Shown: positions 51,162 to 60,602 of the stretch, in pieces | Layout of the letters: each line of letters begins with the position of its first letter | Numbering within the stretch: the first letter of the stretch is position 1 | Source: Mesosutterella faecium | Lineage (GTDB): Bacteria > Pseudomonadota > Gammaproteobacteria > Burkholderiales > Burkholderiaceae_F | Assembly (NCBI RefSeq): GCF_022809315.2 | Contig: NZ_JAKZJU020000001.1 | Location: 186,001-250,000, forward strand | Length of the DNA: 64,000 nt | Direction: 5' to 3' | The notes under the pieces: generated by a model | What the model saw: only the letters and a program-made list of their open reading frames with translations | Databases searched by the model: none | What the model was told of the DNA's origin: nothing | Position numbers and translations under genes: made by a program

Positions 51162-52337
51162 ATGACCACTATCCGTCTGTCAGAGAAAGCAAAGGGCCGC
51201 TTCGGCATCGTCGGGCACGCGGGCGTCGGCCACGTGCACAGCCACAGCGGCTTCGTTCAGGACGACTCCGCAGGGTTCGCGGCCGCAGCCCGGATCCTGA
51301 AGGAGGCGCTGCCGGCTGACACCCGCATCGCGCGCGCGTTCGCCGACCGGGACCGGGGGCTCGTCACCGTGGAGACCGGGAGCGGGGGGAGGGGCTGCGC
51401 CTCGACCTCGCGCGGGATCACCCCGGCCGAGCAGGAGCTGCTCGAGCGCTCGATCGGGCTTGACGCGGCGCTGCCCCAGAACGCCGCGGTCCACACCTTC
51501 GGGCGGGTCTACGGCCAGGGCGCCCTTCCCCTGCCCTCGGCCTTCGAAGGGGCCTGCGCGCTCGCGGCCCTCGACTCCTTCGAAAAGGCGGGAGGAGGCC
51601 GCTTCCTGCTCTCGCCCGTCTCGCCCCCGCCCAACTACGACCGGTGCGGCGGGACGGTGATCGAGCTCGACGGGCTGCCCGTGTCGCTGCTGCTCGTGGT
51701 GAACGGCACCCGCGGCGGCCTCGGCCCCGACGAGGATCTCGAGGGCAACGTCTGCGAGGGCGTCAAGAAGGACCTGATGGAGCGCCTGGGGCTGGAGCGC
51801 ATCCCGACCGTTGTCGTCGAGTCCAAGGCGTACGCCCCGGCCCCCGCCCGGGATCTGAAGGAAAACCGCTACCTCGTGCGCGCCCAGAAAAACCTGGACT
51901 GCGGGGAGCTCGGGCAGGCACTGCTTCGCGCAGGGCGAAGCCTCGGGCTGCCCATCTTCCTCGCCGAGGACGCCATGCCGCTCGAGCCGGGGGCGCTGCG
52001 GCAGGCGACCCGCGCGGTGGGCGAGCAGATCGTCCGGCTGGGGCAGGAGTTCATGGACGCGGAGAGCGCGGCCGAAAAAGTGAGCATCATCGCCCGGCTC
52101 AACCGGCTCGCGAGCGAGGACGCGGGCGGCGTCACCTTCATGAGCAACGCCGTGCACGACCGCATGCGGGGAGCGGGAACGCTGCCCGGGATCAGCGCGC
52201 TGCTGTCCATGAACGTCACGAGCGATTACATCCGCCAGGCGGTGATCCCGACGCTCACCCAGGAAGACCTCGAGGGCTACCGCACGATCATCGTGAGGGC
52301 GCTGCAGGAGCTGGGCTCGGAAGCGAGCCGCTCCTGA
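51162..52337 (+). CDS. conserved-looking protein of unknown function
   Basis: I do not recognise this 391-residue protein. It starts MTTIRLSEKAKGRFGIVGHA from ATG 51162; the frame upstream is not supported. Notable stretches are GHAGVGHVHSHSGFVQDDS near the N-terminus (two His pairs), SGGRGCASTSRGITPAEQEL, VSPPPNYDRCGGTVIELDG, and NGTRGGLGPDEDLEGN. It has no signal peptide or membrane segment, so it should be cytosolic. The codon use resembles its neighbours. It lies 100 bases after the DAACS transporter, with a T-rich run between, so co-transcription is uncertain. Gly/His-rich motifs suggest an enzyme, but I cannot assign a reaction. Confidence 0.8.
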   Translation: MTTIRLSEKAKGRFGIVGHAGVGHVHSHSGFVQDDSAGFAAAARILKEALPADTRIARAFADRDRGLVTVETGSGGRGCASTSRGITPAEQELLERSIGLDAALPQNAAVHTFGRVYGQGALPLPSAFEGACALAALDSFEKAGGGRFLLSPVSPPPNYDRCGGTVIELDGLPVSLLLVVNGTRGGLGPDEDLEGNVCEGVKKDLMERLGLERIPTVVVESKAYAPAPARDLKENRYLVRAQKNLDCGELGQALLRAGRSLGLPIFLAEDAMPLEPGALRQATRAVGEQIVRLGQEFMDAESAAEKVSIIARLNRLASEDAGGVTFMSNAVHDRMRGAGTLPGISALLSMNVTSDYIRQAVIPTLTQEDLEGYRTIIVRALQELGSEASRS

Positions 52338-52439
52338 AGCGCCGGGCCAAAGGGCGCGGGGCTAAAATGTCCCGCGGCGCCCGGCCGCCCCGCCCGGCGG
52401 GCCGGCCGTCTTTTTCCCGCAACCCTCGAGGCCCTCCAA

Positions 52440-52613
52440 GTGAAGCTCTCCTCCATCCTCAATTTCCTGCTTCTTCTCGGATTCATACCCGTGTGGCTGA
52501 TCGGGACCGAGTGGCACAGGAAAAACAGGCCGAACTACCTCCGGGGCGTCCTTTTCACGGCGGTGTACCTCGCTGTGATCGAGGCGCTCGACTTCCTCGT
52601 GCTGGGCGAGTAG
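52440..52613 (+). CDS. small two-helix membrane protein (57 aa, GTG start)
   Basis: A GTG-initiated frame encodes a 57-residue protein: hydrophobic segment 1 (ILNFLLLLGFIPVWLIG), a basic loop (EWHRKNRPNYLRG) and segment 2 (VLFTAVYLAVIEALDFLVLG). Third positions are almost all G or C, as in real genes of this genome. The ribosome site is weak. It is close to the end of the previous gene (102 bases). Function unknown. Confidence 0.55.
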   Translation: MKLSSILNFLLLLGFIPVWLIGTEWHRKNRPNYLRGVLFTAVYLAVIEALDFLVLGE

Positions 52614-52650
52614 CCCCGGGAGAGAGCTGCGGAAAGCGGGCCGCGCAGAC

Positions 52651-52688
52651 GAAAAAGCCGCGGAACCCGGCGGGGCTTCGCGGCCTTT
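52651..52688 (-). terminator. terminator after tRNA-Ala(CGC)
   Basis: On the minus strand GGCCGCGAAGC and GCCGCGG-type arms form a GC-rich hairpin followed by TTTTTC. It also lies after the small membrane gene on the plus strand. Confidence 0.6.
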
Positions 52689-52719
52689 GAGGCGCCGTGC
52701 AGACTGCGCCTCGAGAATT

Positions 52720-52795
52720 TGGTGGAGAAGAGGAGGATCGAACTCCCGACCTCAGCGATGCGAACGCTGCGCTCTCCCAGCTGAGCTACTTCCCC
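52720..52795 (-). tRNA. tRNA-Ala (anticodon CGC)
   Basis: The 76-base cloverleaf starts GGGGAAGTAGCTCAG and ends with encoded CCA. The anticodon stem CAGCG/CGCTG encloses TTCGCAT, giving CGC, which reads GCG. It is separate from the rrn tRNA-Ala(TGC). Confidence 0.94.
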
Positions 52796-52873
52796 GGATC
52801 TCTCATACGAGAGGTGATGTATTTTACACGTTGCCAGGAAAAAAGCAATTCCTGCGCCTGGGGCCCGCCCGGC

Positions 52874-53272
52874 TTACTTCTTCCAGACGCCCTTGCGAAG
52901 CACGACGCGGTAGCCGTCCGGATCCTCATAGGCGGCCGTCGACGGGTCTGCGTAGAGCTGGGGGTTGGTCACCTGCGGGAAGCCGTTTTCAAACATGCGG
53001 GCGAGCACCGCCTTCCACTCCTTGTCATCGGGAATGGAAAACACGATGAAGTGATTGAGCGTCGGAGCGCGCGGCACGTCCTCGGTCTCGCGCTTCTGGG
53101 AAAACTCCAGCTGGTAGGGCCAGTCCCTGTGGCCGCAGATCACGCCGTCCCATCCGTTTTGCTGCTCGTAGCGGTCGAGGATCTCAAAGCCCAGGCCCGA
53201 GCAGTAAAAGACGATCAGTTTCTCAAGGTTGTTGGTCGAACGCGACAGGCGCAGTTTTGGCACAGAATCCAT
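52874..53272 (-). CDS. VOC family protein (glyoxalase/bleomycin-resistance fold)
   Basis: This 132-residue protein shows the paired beta-alpha-beta-beta-beta pattern of VOC proteins: KLRLSRSTNNLEKLIVFYCSGLGFEIL and a C-terminal YEDPDGYRVVLRKG. Candidate metal ligands are His and Glu in this pattern, but I cannot confirm them. The substrate is unknown. GGAGG lies at good spacing before ATG 53272. It is divergent from holC. Confidence 0.8.
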   Translation of the reverse strand: MDSVPKLRLSRSTNNLEKLIVFYCSGLGFEILDRYEQQNGWDGVICGHRDWPYQLEFSQKRETEDVPRAPTLNHFIVFSIPDDKEWKAVLARMFENGFPQVTNPQLYADPSTAAYEDPDGYRVVLRKGVWKK

Positions 53273-53406
53273 GGAATCCTCCGAAAAAGAGAAGGGCTAC
53301 GGAGACATTATGGACGGCGGAGCACCGCATGGCAAAGGCGGACCCGCCCGGCGCCGTTAAACTGAGGGCATGCCTAACGGAACTTTTTCCCCCTTGAACA
53401 GCCAAA

Positions 53407-53841
53407 ATGCAGCAGATTGATTTTCACTTCAACGTGGGCAGCCGCCTGCAGTACGCCTGCCTCTTCGTGCGCAAGGTCTGGAGGATGGGCAAGTCGGTGG
53501 CCGTCTGGAGCTCGGACTCCGCGCGGCTCGCGGACTTCAACCGCAGGCTCTGGGCCTTCGACGACCTCTCCTTCATCCCTCATGCGATGGCCGGCTCGAA
53601 GGACGCACAGGAGGCGCGGGTCGTGCTGAGCGAGGATCCCTCGCGGCTGCCCGACTCCGACGTGCTGCTGCTGCTCGACGAGTCGGTGCCTCCCGGCTTC
53701 GAGCAGCTCTTCGAGAGGTTCGACCGCGTGGTGGACATCGTCTCCTCCGTGCCGGAGGAAACCGCCGCCGCGCGCGCCCGCTATAAAATCTACCGAAAGC
53801 TCAACTGCCCGCTGAAGGCTTACGACCAAGGAAGCCGCTGA
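53407..53841 (+). CDS. holC: DNA polymerase III chi subunit
   Basis: HolC bridges the clamp loader (via psi) and SSB. The 144-residue protein begins QIDFHFNVGSRLQYACLFVRKVW and has VAVWSSDSARLADFNRRLWAFDDLSFIPH and LLLDESVPPGFEQLFERFDRVVDIV, the standard chi features. Its position upstream of valS is usual in beta- and gammaproteobacteria, normally directly or after pepA; here an extra gene intervenes. Confidence 0.9.
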   Translation: MQQIDFHFNVGSRLQYACLFVRKVWRMGKSVAVWSSDSARLADFNRRLWAFDDLSFIPHAMAGSKDAQEARVVLSEDPSRLPDSDVLLLLDESVPPGFEQLFERFDRVVDIVSSVPEETAAARARYKIYRKLNCPLKAYDQGSR

Positions 53842-53846
53842 AAGAC

Positions 53847-54428
53847 ATGACAGAACCTTATTCCTCCGCCCGCGTCATCCCGACGCTCTCGCGTCCCATC
53901 GTGGCCTCCTGGAGCGAGCTCGAGGCCTGCTCGAGCCGGGCCGGGGCGCTGCCCGCGATGGAGCCGGCCGAACCCTCCCGCGAGCCGTCCCTGGAGCCCG
54001 CTCCCGCCCCGGAGCCGGATCCCGCGCCCCGCAGCGCGCAGCCTTCGGCCTCCTTCTTCAGCGTGCCTTCGTTCTCGGGCGCCGGGACGGCCGGGCGCAT
54101 CGAGCCGGCCCCCTTAAGCCCTCCTGCCGGGCGGCCCGCCGAGCGCCCGGGCGAGCCCGCAGCGCGCGGGCCGGCCCGCTTCAGCGGACTCTCCGCGGCC
54201 GAGGCCCCGCGGCCCGCGCGCTCGCTTTCGGCCGAGGAGCTCATCGCCTACCTGCAGCCCCGGATCCAGCGCTCGATTCTCGAGCAGCTCGAGCCGGTGA
54301 TCGAGCAGGCCGCCCGCTCGGCCGCCGCCTCGGCCGCCGACCGCATCCGCAACGACGTCTCCGGACGGCTGGACCTCATCGTGAAAAACGCCGTTTCCGA
54401 GGAAATCGCGCGGTATTTCAGAAACTGA
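53847..54428 (+). CDS. unknown low-complexity protein between holC and valS
   Basis: I do not recognise it. The 193-residue product has a long disordered Pro/Glu/Ala/Ser-rich N-terminal region (about 1-130) and a predicted helical C-terminal segment (LSAEELIAYLQPRIQRSILEQLEPVIEQAARSAA onward, read in parts) that could oligomerise. AAGGAAG precedes the ATG, five bases after the holC stop, so it is translated in the holC-valS unit. Composition matches its neighbours. Confidence 0.65.
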   Translation: MTEPYSSARVIPTLSRPIVASWSELEACSSRAGALPAMEPAEPSREPSLEPAPAPEPDPAPRSAQPSASFFSVPSFSGAGTAGRIEPAPLSPPAGRPAERPGEPAARGPARFSGLSAAEAPRPARSLSAEELIAYLQPRIQRSILEQLEPVIEQAARSAAASAADRIRNDVSGRLDLIVKNAVSEEIARYFRN

Positions 54429-54501
54429 CGCCGCGCCAGGGCGGAAATGCGATAATTCCCCCTCATTACCCCTTTGGATTCAAGACATCTGATTTTCCAA
54501 G

Positions 54502-57336
54502 ATGACATCTGCTAACACCTCTGAACTCGCCAAGAGCTTCGAGCCCGCCGACATCGAGGCCCGCTGGTACCCGGAATGGGAAAGGCGCGGCTACTTCCGC
54601 GCGGGCCTTGAAGCCGGCCGCCCGGCCTTCTCCATCCAGCTGCCCCCGCCCAACATCACGGGCATCCTGCACATGGGACACGCCTTCAACCAGACCGTCA
54701 TGGACACGCTCACCCGCTATCACCGCATGGCGGGCTACAACACGATGTGGCTGCCGGGCACGGACCACGCGGGCATTTCCGCCCAGATCGTGGTCGAGCG
54801 CCAGCTCGAGAAGCAGGGCATCAACCCGAAGTCGCTCACCCGCGAGCAGTTCGTCGCCAAGGTGCTCGAATGGAAGAAGTTCTCCGGCGGCACCATCCTC
54901 AAGCAGATGCGCCGCCTCGGCGACTCGGTCGACTGGCAGCGCACCTACTTCACGATGGACGAGAAGCTCTCGCGGGTCGTGCGGGAGACGTTCGTGCGCC
55001 TGTACCGCGAGGGCCTGATCTACAAGGGCACCCGGCTGGTGAACTGGGACCCGAAGCTGCAGAGCGCGGTCTCCGACGTCGAGGTGGAGCCCGAGGAGGA
55101 GGACGGCTTCCTCTGGGAGATCCGCTACCCGGCCGCTGACGGCGGACGCGACGTCGTCGTTGCGACGACGCGCCCTGAGACGCTTTTTGGCGACGAGGCG
55201 ATCGCGGTGCACCCCGAAGACGAGCGCTACAAGGATCTCGTCGGGCACAAAGTCCATCTGCCGCTGTGCGGCCGCGACATCCCGGTGATCGCCGACGCCT
55301 ACGTCGACCGCGAATTCGGCTCGGGCTGCGTGAAGATCACGCCGGCCCACGACTTCAACGACTTCGAGGTCGGACGCCGCCACGGCCTGCGCTGCCTGTC
55401 GATCCTCACCAAGGACGCGAAGATCAACGAAAACGCCCCGGCCAAATACGTGGGCATGGACCGCTACGAGGCCCGCAGGGCGGTGCTCGCGGACCTGAAG
55501 GCGCAGGGGCTGCTGCTGGGCGAGAAGAAGATCCGCCACATGGTGCCGCGCGTTCCGCGCACCGGCGAAATCGTCGAGCCGATGCTCTCCGAGCAGTGGT
55601 ACATGGCCATGAGCAAGCCCGCGGGCGAGCACTCCACCCATCCCGGCAAGAGCCTCGCGCAGATCGGACTGGAGGCGGTGGAATCCGGCGAGGTGAACAT
55701 TTTCCCCGAGCAGTGGAGGAGCGTCTACCGCCACTGGCTCACCAACATCCAGGACTGGTGCCTGTCCCGGCAGCTGCTCTGGGGCCACCAGATCCCGGCC
55801 TGGTACGACGAGAACGGGCACTGCTACGTCGCCGCCTCGCTCGAGGAGGCCCAGCGGCAGGCCGGCGAAGGCGTCGCGCTGCGCCAGGACCCCGACGTCC
55901 TCGACACCTGGTTCTCTTCGGCCATGGTGCCGTTTTCCACCCTGGGCTGGCCCGACCCCCAGGGAGACGACAAGAAGGCCTACGAGCTTTACCTGCCCTC
56001 GACGGTGCTCGTGACGGGCTACGACATCATCTTCTTCTGGGTCGCCCGCATGGTGATGATGACCAAGCACTTCACGGGGCGCGTGCCGTTCAGGAACGTC
56101 TACATGCACGGGCTCGTGCGCGACGCCGACGGCCACAAGATGAGCAAGAGCGAGGGCAACACGATCGACCCGCTCGACCTGATCCAGGGCATCGACCTCG
56201 AGGGCCTCATCAAGAAGAACACGATGGGGCTGCGGCGCCCGGAGAAGGCGCCCCAGGTGATCGCCAAGCTGAAGAAGAACTTCCCGAACGGCATGCAGGC
56301 CTACGGGGCGGACGCCCTGCGCTTCACGATGGCGGCCTACGCGACGCTCGGCCAGAACGTCAATTTCGACGTGAAGCGCTGCGAGGGCTACCGCAACTTC
56401 TGCAACAAGCTGTGGAACGCCACCCGCTACGTGCTGATGAACGTCGAGGGCCGGGACTGCGGCCTGCAGGGCGGGGAGATGAAGCCCGGCTTCATCGACC
56501 GCTGGATCGAGGGCGAGCTCTCGCGCACGATCCGCACGGTGATCAAGTCCTATGAGGGCTACCGCCTCGATCTCGCCGCAAACGCCATCTACTCCTTCGT
56601 CTGGGACGAGTTCTGCGACTGGTACCTCGAAGCGGCCAAGGTGCGGCTCACCTCCGGCAGCGAGGCCGAGCAGCGCGCCACCCGCAACACGCTCGCGCGG
56701 GTGCTCGAGGCGACGCTGAGGCTCGCCCACCCGATCATCCCCTTCATCACCGAGGAGCTCTGGCAGAAGGTCTCCGTCGCGGCCGGACGCCGGGCGCCCG
56801 GCGAGACGGCCTCCGTGATGGTGGCCCCGTACCCGAAGCCCGAAGACTTCGCGGAGTGCCCGCAGGCCGACCGCCGCATGGCCGTCACGAAGAAGATGGT
56901 GGAGGCCGTGCGCGCGCTGCGCAGCCAGATGCTGCTCGCGCCCTCGAAGCGCGTGCCGCTTGCGATCCAGGGTCCCGGCGACGAGGCCCGCGAGATCGCC
57001 CCGTACCTGAAGGGCCTCGCGCGGCTCGAGTCGGTGGAGCTCGTCGACAGCATCGACAGCATCAACCCGGGCTCGATCGCCCCGGTCTCCATCGTCGAGG
57101 ACTGGCACCTGATGCTCGTGATCAAAATCGACGTGGCCGCCGAGCGCGACAGGCTCGCGAAGGAAATCGCGCGGCTTGAGGGCGAAGTGCGCAAATGCCG
57201 CGCGAAGCTCGGCAACGAGCGCTTCGTCTCGAAGGCCCCCGCCGCGATTGTGCAGCAGGAGAAGACCCGGCTCGAGGACTTCTCCAAGGCGCTCGAGAAA
57301 AACCGCGAGCAGCTCTCGAAGCTCCCCGCGGCCTGA
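54502..57336 (+). CDS. valS: valine-tRNA ligase
   Basis: ValS charges tRNA-Val and edits threonine. The 944-residue product has the class I motifs HMGH (residues 57-60) and KMSKS (546-550), the CP1 editing domain (about 200-360), and a C-terminal coiled coil from about residue 880 that binds tRNA ([20 protein letters not shown]). Length and domain order are normal. It follows holC and X. Confidence 0.97.
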   Translation: MTSANTSELAKSFEPADIEARWYPEWERRGYFRAGLEAGRPAFSIQLPPPNITGILHMGHAFNQTVMDTLTRYHRMAGYNTMWLPGTDHAGISAQIVVERQLEKQGINPKSLTREQFVAKVLEWKKFSGGTILKQMRRLGDSVDWQRTYFTMDEKLSRVVRETFVRLYREGLIYKGTRLVNWDPKLQSAVSDVEVEPEEEDGFLWEIRYPAADGGRDVVVATTRPETLFGDEAIAVHPEDERYKDLVGHKVHLPLCGRDIPVIADAYVDREFGSGCVKITPAHDFNDFEVGRRHGLRCLSILTKDAKINENAPAKYVGMDRYEARRAVLADLKAQGLLLGEKKIRHMVPRVPRTGEIVEPMLSEQWYMAMSKPAGEHSTHPGKSLAQIGLEAVESGEVNIFPEQWRSVYRHWLTNIQDWCLSRQLLWGHQIPAWYDENGHCYVAASLEEAQRQAGEGVALRQDPDVLDTWFSSAMVPFSTLGWPDPQGDDKKAYELYLPSTVLVTGYDIIFFWVARMVMMTKHFTGRVPFRNVYMHGLVRDADGHKMSKSEGNTIDPLDLIQGIDLEGLIKKNTMGLRRPEKAPQVIAKLKKNFPNGMQAYGADALRFTMAAYATLGQNVNFDVKRCEGYRNFCNKLWNATRYVLMNVEGRDCGLQGGEMKPGFIDRWIEGELSRTIRTVIKSYEGYRLDLAANAIYSFVWDEFCDWYLEAAKVRLTSGSEAEQRATRNTLARVLEATLRLAHPIIPFITEELWQKVSVAAGRRAPGETASVMVAPYPKPEDFAECPQADRRMAVTKKMVEAVRALRSQMLLAPSKRVPLAIQGPGDEAREIAPYLKGLARLESVELVDSIDSINPGSIAPVSIVEDWHLMLVIKIDVAAERDRLAKEIARLEGEVRKCRAKLGNERFVSKAPAAIVQQEKTRLEDFSKALEKNREQLSKLPAA

Positions 57337-57420
57337 GCCGGGGGCAGCGCCGCCTGCGGAAAGGGCTGAGACTCCCCCTCTCTCCGCGGGCGCGCAGCCG
57401 CCCGCGCCCGCAGCGCACCG

Positions 57421-57444
57421 GCCCCGGGGCTTTTCCCCGGGGCT
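57421..57444 (+). terminator. hairpin after valS
   Basis: GCCCCGGGG pairs with CCCCGGGGC around a six-base loop. Only a mixed CTTCGCTTTA tail follows. Confidence 0.4.
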
Positions 57445-57477
57445 TCGCTTTATCCCGTTACAGAGGAACCCACCGCC

Positions 57478-58797
57478 ATGCAGGTTGAAAAACTCCTGAA
57501 GCCCACCTGGATGATTCCCGTCGTCCCCGAGGGGGTCGTGCTCAAAAACCATGTGCTTGCCGTGAGCGAAGGACGGATCGCGGCGATCGCCCCCGCCTCC
57601 GAGGCCGGGCAGTTCGAGGCCCGCGAGACCGTGGAGCTGCCCGGGGAGGTGCTGCTGCCGGGCCTGGTCAACCTGCACTCGCACGCGGCGATGAACCTGC
57701 TGCGCGGGCTCGGCCCCGACCTGTGCCTCCAGGACTGGCTGCAGAAGAAGATCTGGCCCGCCGAAGGGCGCTGCATGGGGCCGGAGTTCGTCTACGAGGG
57801 CAGCCGGCTCGCCGGCGAGGAAATGGTCCAGTCGGGCGTCACCTGCACCAACGACCATTACTTCTTCCCGGCCGACGCCGCGCGGGGCCTCACGGAGGCC
57901 GGGATGCGCTGCGCGGTCTCGGCCTTCCTGATCGGCTTCCCGTCGGCCTGGGCGAAGACCGATGACGAATACCTGAAAAAAGCCGAGGAAGTGATCCAGC
58001 AGTTCCGGGGCAGCCCCCGCGTGCACGTGACGGTGGCCCCCCACGCCCCCTACACGGTGGGCGACGAGGCCATGCGGGCGCTGGCCGGCCTGTCGGAGCG
58101 CTACGGGCTGCCGGTGCACATTCACGTCCACGAGACGGCCGCCGAGATCCGCGAATCGATGGAGAAGTACGGCTGCCGCCCGATCGAAAGGCTGCGGCGG
58201 CTCGGCATCGTGAGCAGCCGCCTCATCTCCGTGCATTCGGTGCACCTGAACGACGAGGACATCGGCACCCTCGCGCAGGCCGGCGCCTCGGTGTGCCACT
58301 GCCCGAGTTCCAACCTGAAGCTCGCAAGCGGCTTCGCCCCGGTCGACCGCATCATGAAGGCCGGCATCAACCTGGGCATCGGCACCGACGGCGTGGCGAG
58401 CAACGACAAGCTCGACATGCTCGCGGAGACCCGGCTCGCGGCCATGCTCGCCAAGGCCACGGCGGGCGACCCGACCGCCGCCCCGGTCCACAAGATGTTG
58501 TATGCGGCCACGATGGGCGGAGCGAAGGCGCTCGGCTGGGACAAGGAGATCGGCTCCCTCGAAGTTAGTAAAAATGCTGATGTTTTCAGCGTTCTTCTTG
58601 AGGAAATTACCAGTGTCCCGGTACTTGAACCGGCCACGCAGTTGCTTTACAGTGCCGGTAGGGAAAATATTACCCATGTGTGGATAGATGGCCGGCTGGT
58701 TGTCGAAAAACAGCAAACCATCCGTTCCCTCTCGGGGATGTCCCGTAGTCGAGCACTCTCCATTGCCCATAAGTGGCAAAATATGGTAGAGCCATAG
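57478..58797 (+). CDS. TRZ/ATZ family amidohydrolase (MTA/SAH deaminase-like)
   Basis: This 439-residue metal-dependent hydrolase has the amidohydrolase metal set: NLHSHAAMNLLRG, VAPHAPYTVG, HVHETAAEI, and the aspartate in GIGTDGVASNDKLDML. It resembles 5-methylthioadenosine/S-adenosylhomocysteine deaminases, but related enzymes act on guanine or triazines, so the substrate is open. From about 58561 the codon third positions change abruptly from almost all G/C to mostly A/T, while the reading frame and the family C-terminus remain intact. This points to a recombination junction. Confidence 0.87.
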   Translation: MQVEKLLKPTWMIPVVPEGVVLKNHVLAVSEGRIAAIAPASEAGQFEARETVELPGEVLLPGLVNLHSHAAMNLLRGLGPDLCLQDWLQKKIWPAEGRCMGPEFVYEGSRLAGEEMVQSGVTCTNDHYFFPADAARGLTEAGMRCAVSAFLIGFPSAWAKTDDEYLKKAEEVIQQFRGSPRVHVTVAPHAPYTVGDEAMRALAGLSERYGLPVHIHVHETAAEIRESMEKYGCRPIERLRRLGIVSSRLISVHSVHLNDEDIGTLAQAGASVCHCPSSNLKLASGFAPVDRIMKAGINLGIGTDGVASNDKLDMLAETRLAAMLAKATAGDPTAAPVHKMLYAATMGGAKALGWDKEIGSLEVSKNADVFSVLLEEITSVPVLEPATQLLYSAGRENITHVWIDGRLVVEKQQTIRSLSGMSRSRALSIAHKWQNMVEP

Positions 58798-58951
58798 CTT
58801 GGAAGACAGGTCTTTCCTGTAAAAAAGGAGAGCGGCTGTTTCCCGAGGATGCAGGCAGTGATCAGCGATAGGGTCGTACCCTGCTCATCTGCTTTTGGGA
58901 TTATTAATGGTTCCCGGAGACGGGGGCCGAAAAAAAAGGAAAGAGGAAAAA

Positions 58952-59680
58952 ATGAACACTTCCGCGAAGATTGGTGGTCTGCTGGCTGCCGTCATGCTCG
59001 CCGCTTCTGGTTCTGTCATGGCTGCTGAAACGGCAAATCCTTATGTCATTTCCAGCGACGGCAAGGTTGTGATGGATCCGTACGGCCTTTGCTGGCGCAC
59101 CGGCTACTGGACCCCGGCTCTCGCCGAAGCCCAGGGCCTTAAGGGCTTTGGCTGCCAGTGCGACAAGGAAATCCTGAGCAAGGCTGCCTGCACCGCTCCG
59201 GCTCCGAAGGCTGCTCCGGCTCCGAAGGCTGCTCCCGCCCCGGCTCCTGCTCCCGCCCCGGCTCCTGCCGCCGCCCCGAAGCGTGAAAAGGTCACCCTCT
59301 CCGCCGACACCCTGTTCGACTTCGACAAGGCCACTCTGAAGCCCGCCGGAAAGGCGAAGCTCGATGAGCTGGTCTCCCGCCTCGCCGGCGTGGATCTCGA
59401 AGTGGTCAACTCCACCGGCTACACTGACCGCCTCGGCAAGGCCTCCTACAACCAGAAGCTGTCCGAGCGCCGCGCTGAAGCCGTGAAGGGCTACCTGGTC
59501 AGCAAGGGCGTGAGCGCCAACGTGATCAAGACCGCCGGCAAGGGCGAGGCGGATCCGGTTGTGAACTGCCCGAACCCCTCCAAGAAGGGCAAGATCAAGA
59601 ACTTCAAGCAGCTCGTCAAGTGCCTGCAGCCGAACCGCCGTGCTGTGATCGAAGTGGTCGGCACCCGCGAGGCCAAGTAA
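58952..59680 (+). CDS. OmpA family outer-membrane protein
   Basis: The 242-residue precursor has a signal peptide (MNTSAKIGGLLAAVMLAASGSVMA), a short N-terminal domain with two Cys (CQCDKE), an Ala-Pro-Lys repeat linker, and a C-terminal OmpA/MotB peptidoglycan-binding domain: DTLFDFDKATLKPAGKAKLDELV and NQKLSERRAEAVKGYL. The large beta-barrel of E. coli OmpA is absent, so this is more like a linker protein between the outer membrane and the peptidoglycan. A strong purine-rich ribosome site precedes ATG 58952. Codon use suggests high expression. Confidence 0.9.
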   Translation: MNTSAKIGGLLAAVMLAASGSVMAAETANPYVISSDGKVVMDPYGLCWRTGYWTPALAEAQGLKGFGCQCDKEILSKAACTAPAPKAAPAPKAAPAPAPAPAPAPAAAPKREKVTLSADTLFDFDKATLKPAGKAKLDELVSRLAGVDLEVVNSTGYTDRLGKASYNQKLSERRAEAVKGYLVSKGVSANVIKTAGKGEADPVVNCPNPSKKGKIKNFKQLVKCLQPNRRAVIEVVGTREAK

Positions 59681-59710
59681 TCTCTCTCCTCCGCACGAGG
59701 ATCTGAGATA

Positions 59711-59743
59711 AAAAAATCCGCTCCTTCATGGAGCGGATTTTTT
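59711..59743 (+). terminator. rho-independent terminator after the OmpA-family gene
   Basis: AAAAATCCGCTCC pairs with GGAGCGGATTTTT around TTCAT, followed by T residues. It can act in both directions. Confidence 0.88.
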
Positions 59744-59771
59744 ATGCCCGTCTTTCGCCCTCCCTGCAAAA

Positions 59772-60449
59772 ATGCCCTCTTCTTCGACAAACTGCCGGTG
59801 CGTCCTGTTCGACATGGACGGCACCCTCGTGGATTCCGTCCGCGATCTTGCGGCGTCCGTCAACGTCCTGCGCCGTGCGAAAGGCCTTGAGGCCCTGCCG
59901 CCCGAAAAGTACCGGGCGGCGGCCTCGGAGGGGTCTGTCGCGCTGTTGCGCGCGGGGCTCGGAGTCACGCCCGCATCGCCCGGCTACGAACAGCTGCGCC
60001 AGGCCTTCTTCGAAGACTACGAGCGCAGGTGCGCCGCAGCGCCCAGCCTCTTTCCCGGCATTGCGGAGCTCCTCGGGGCGCTCGAGCGCACGGGGATTGC
60101 CTGGGGCGTGGTCACGAACAAGCCCGAGCCTTTCGCGCGCAAGATCGTCCGGGCGCTCAAGGCCTTTGAGCACTGCGGCTGCGTGGTGGGCGCCCGACCG
60201 GGGCTTCCTCCAAAGCCCGCCCCGGACGGAGTCCTGCTGGCTCTGAGCGGGCTCGGGGCAGAGCCCGCTCAGAGCGCGCTTTGCGGCGACGACCCCCGAG
60301 ACCTCCTGGCGGCCCGCCGGGCGGGCGCGGCGCCTGTGTTCGCCTCCTGGGGCTACTACGACGGCGGCCGCGCCGCAGTCGAGGCGCTCGCCCCCCTCGC
60401 GGTGCTCAGGGACCCGGCCGACCTCCTTAAAGTTTTATCCAAGATTTGA
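59772..60449 (+). CDS. gph: HAD-superfamily phosphatase, phosphoglycolate phosphatase-like
   Basis: The 225-residue protein has HAD motif I FDMDGTLVDS, motif II in VVTNKPEPF (Thr), the lysine in GLPPKPAPDGV and motif IV GDDPRDLLAARRAG. This fits Gph, which removes 2-phosphoglycolate formed during DNA repair, but related HAD phosphatases cannot be excluded. It follows the OmpA-family gene across a terminator; ompA-ubiG-gph is a common betaproteobacterial order, and ubiG is missing between them here. Confidence 0.85.
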   Translation: MPSSSTNCRCVLFDMDGTLVDSVRDLAASVNVLRRAKGLEALPPEKYRAAASEGSVALLRAGLGVTPASPGYEQLRQAFFEDYERRCAAAPSLFPGIAELLGALERTGIAWGVVTNKPEPFARKIVRALKAFEHCGCVVGARPGLPPKPAPDGVLLALSGLGAEPAQSALCGDDPRDLLAARRAGAAPVFASWGYYDGGRAAVEALAPLAVLRDPADLLKVLSKI

Positions 60450-60602
60450 AACAATTCTTGTCCAGGCCGGCGACCGGAAGCGCCCCGAAGAGTCCGTTCT
60501 GACACCGCACGACCCCAAAGGCATTAGACTTTTCTCAACTGCCGGCTCCGCGCATCCCGCGTCAGCCGGCCTCATCGGCATTTGCGAAAGGAAGGTTCGA
60601 GG

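Noticed and set aside
54466..58779. A 1437-codon open frame on the minus strand
   Set aside because: It lies antisense to valS and the amidohydrolase, both clear genes. Long antisense frames are expected in GC-rich codon-biased DNA; its translation is His/Arg/Val/Leu-rich with no recognisable domain.
59200..59290. Short GCTCC/GG repeats that could suggest a CRISPR or satellite
   Set aside because: They encode the Ala-Pro-Lys linker of the OmpA-family protein; repeats are codon-level, with no spacers. I saw no CRISPR array anywhere in the window.
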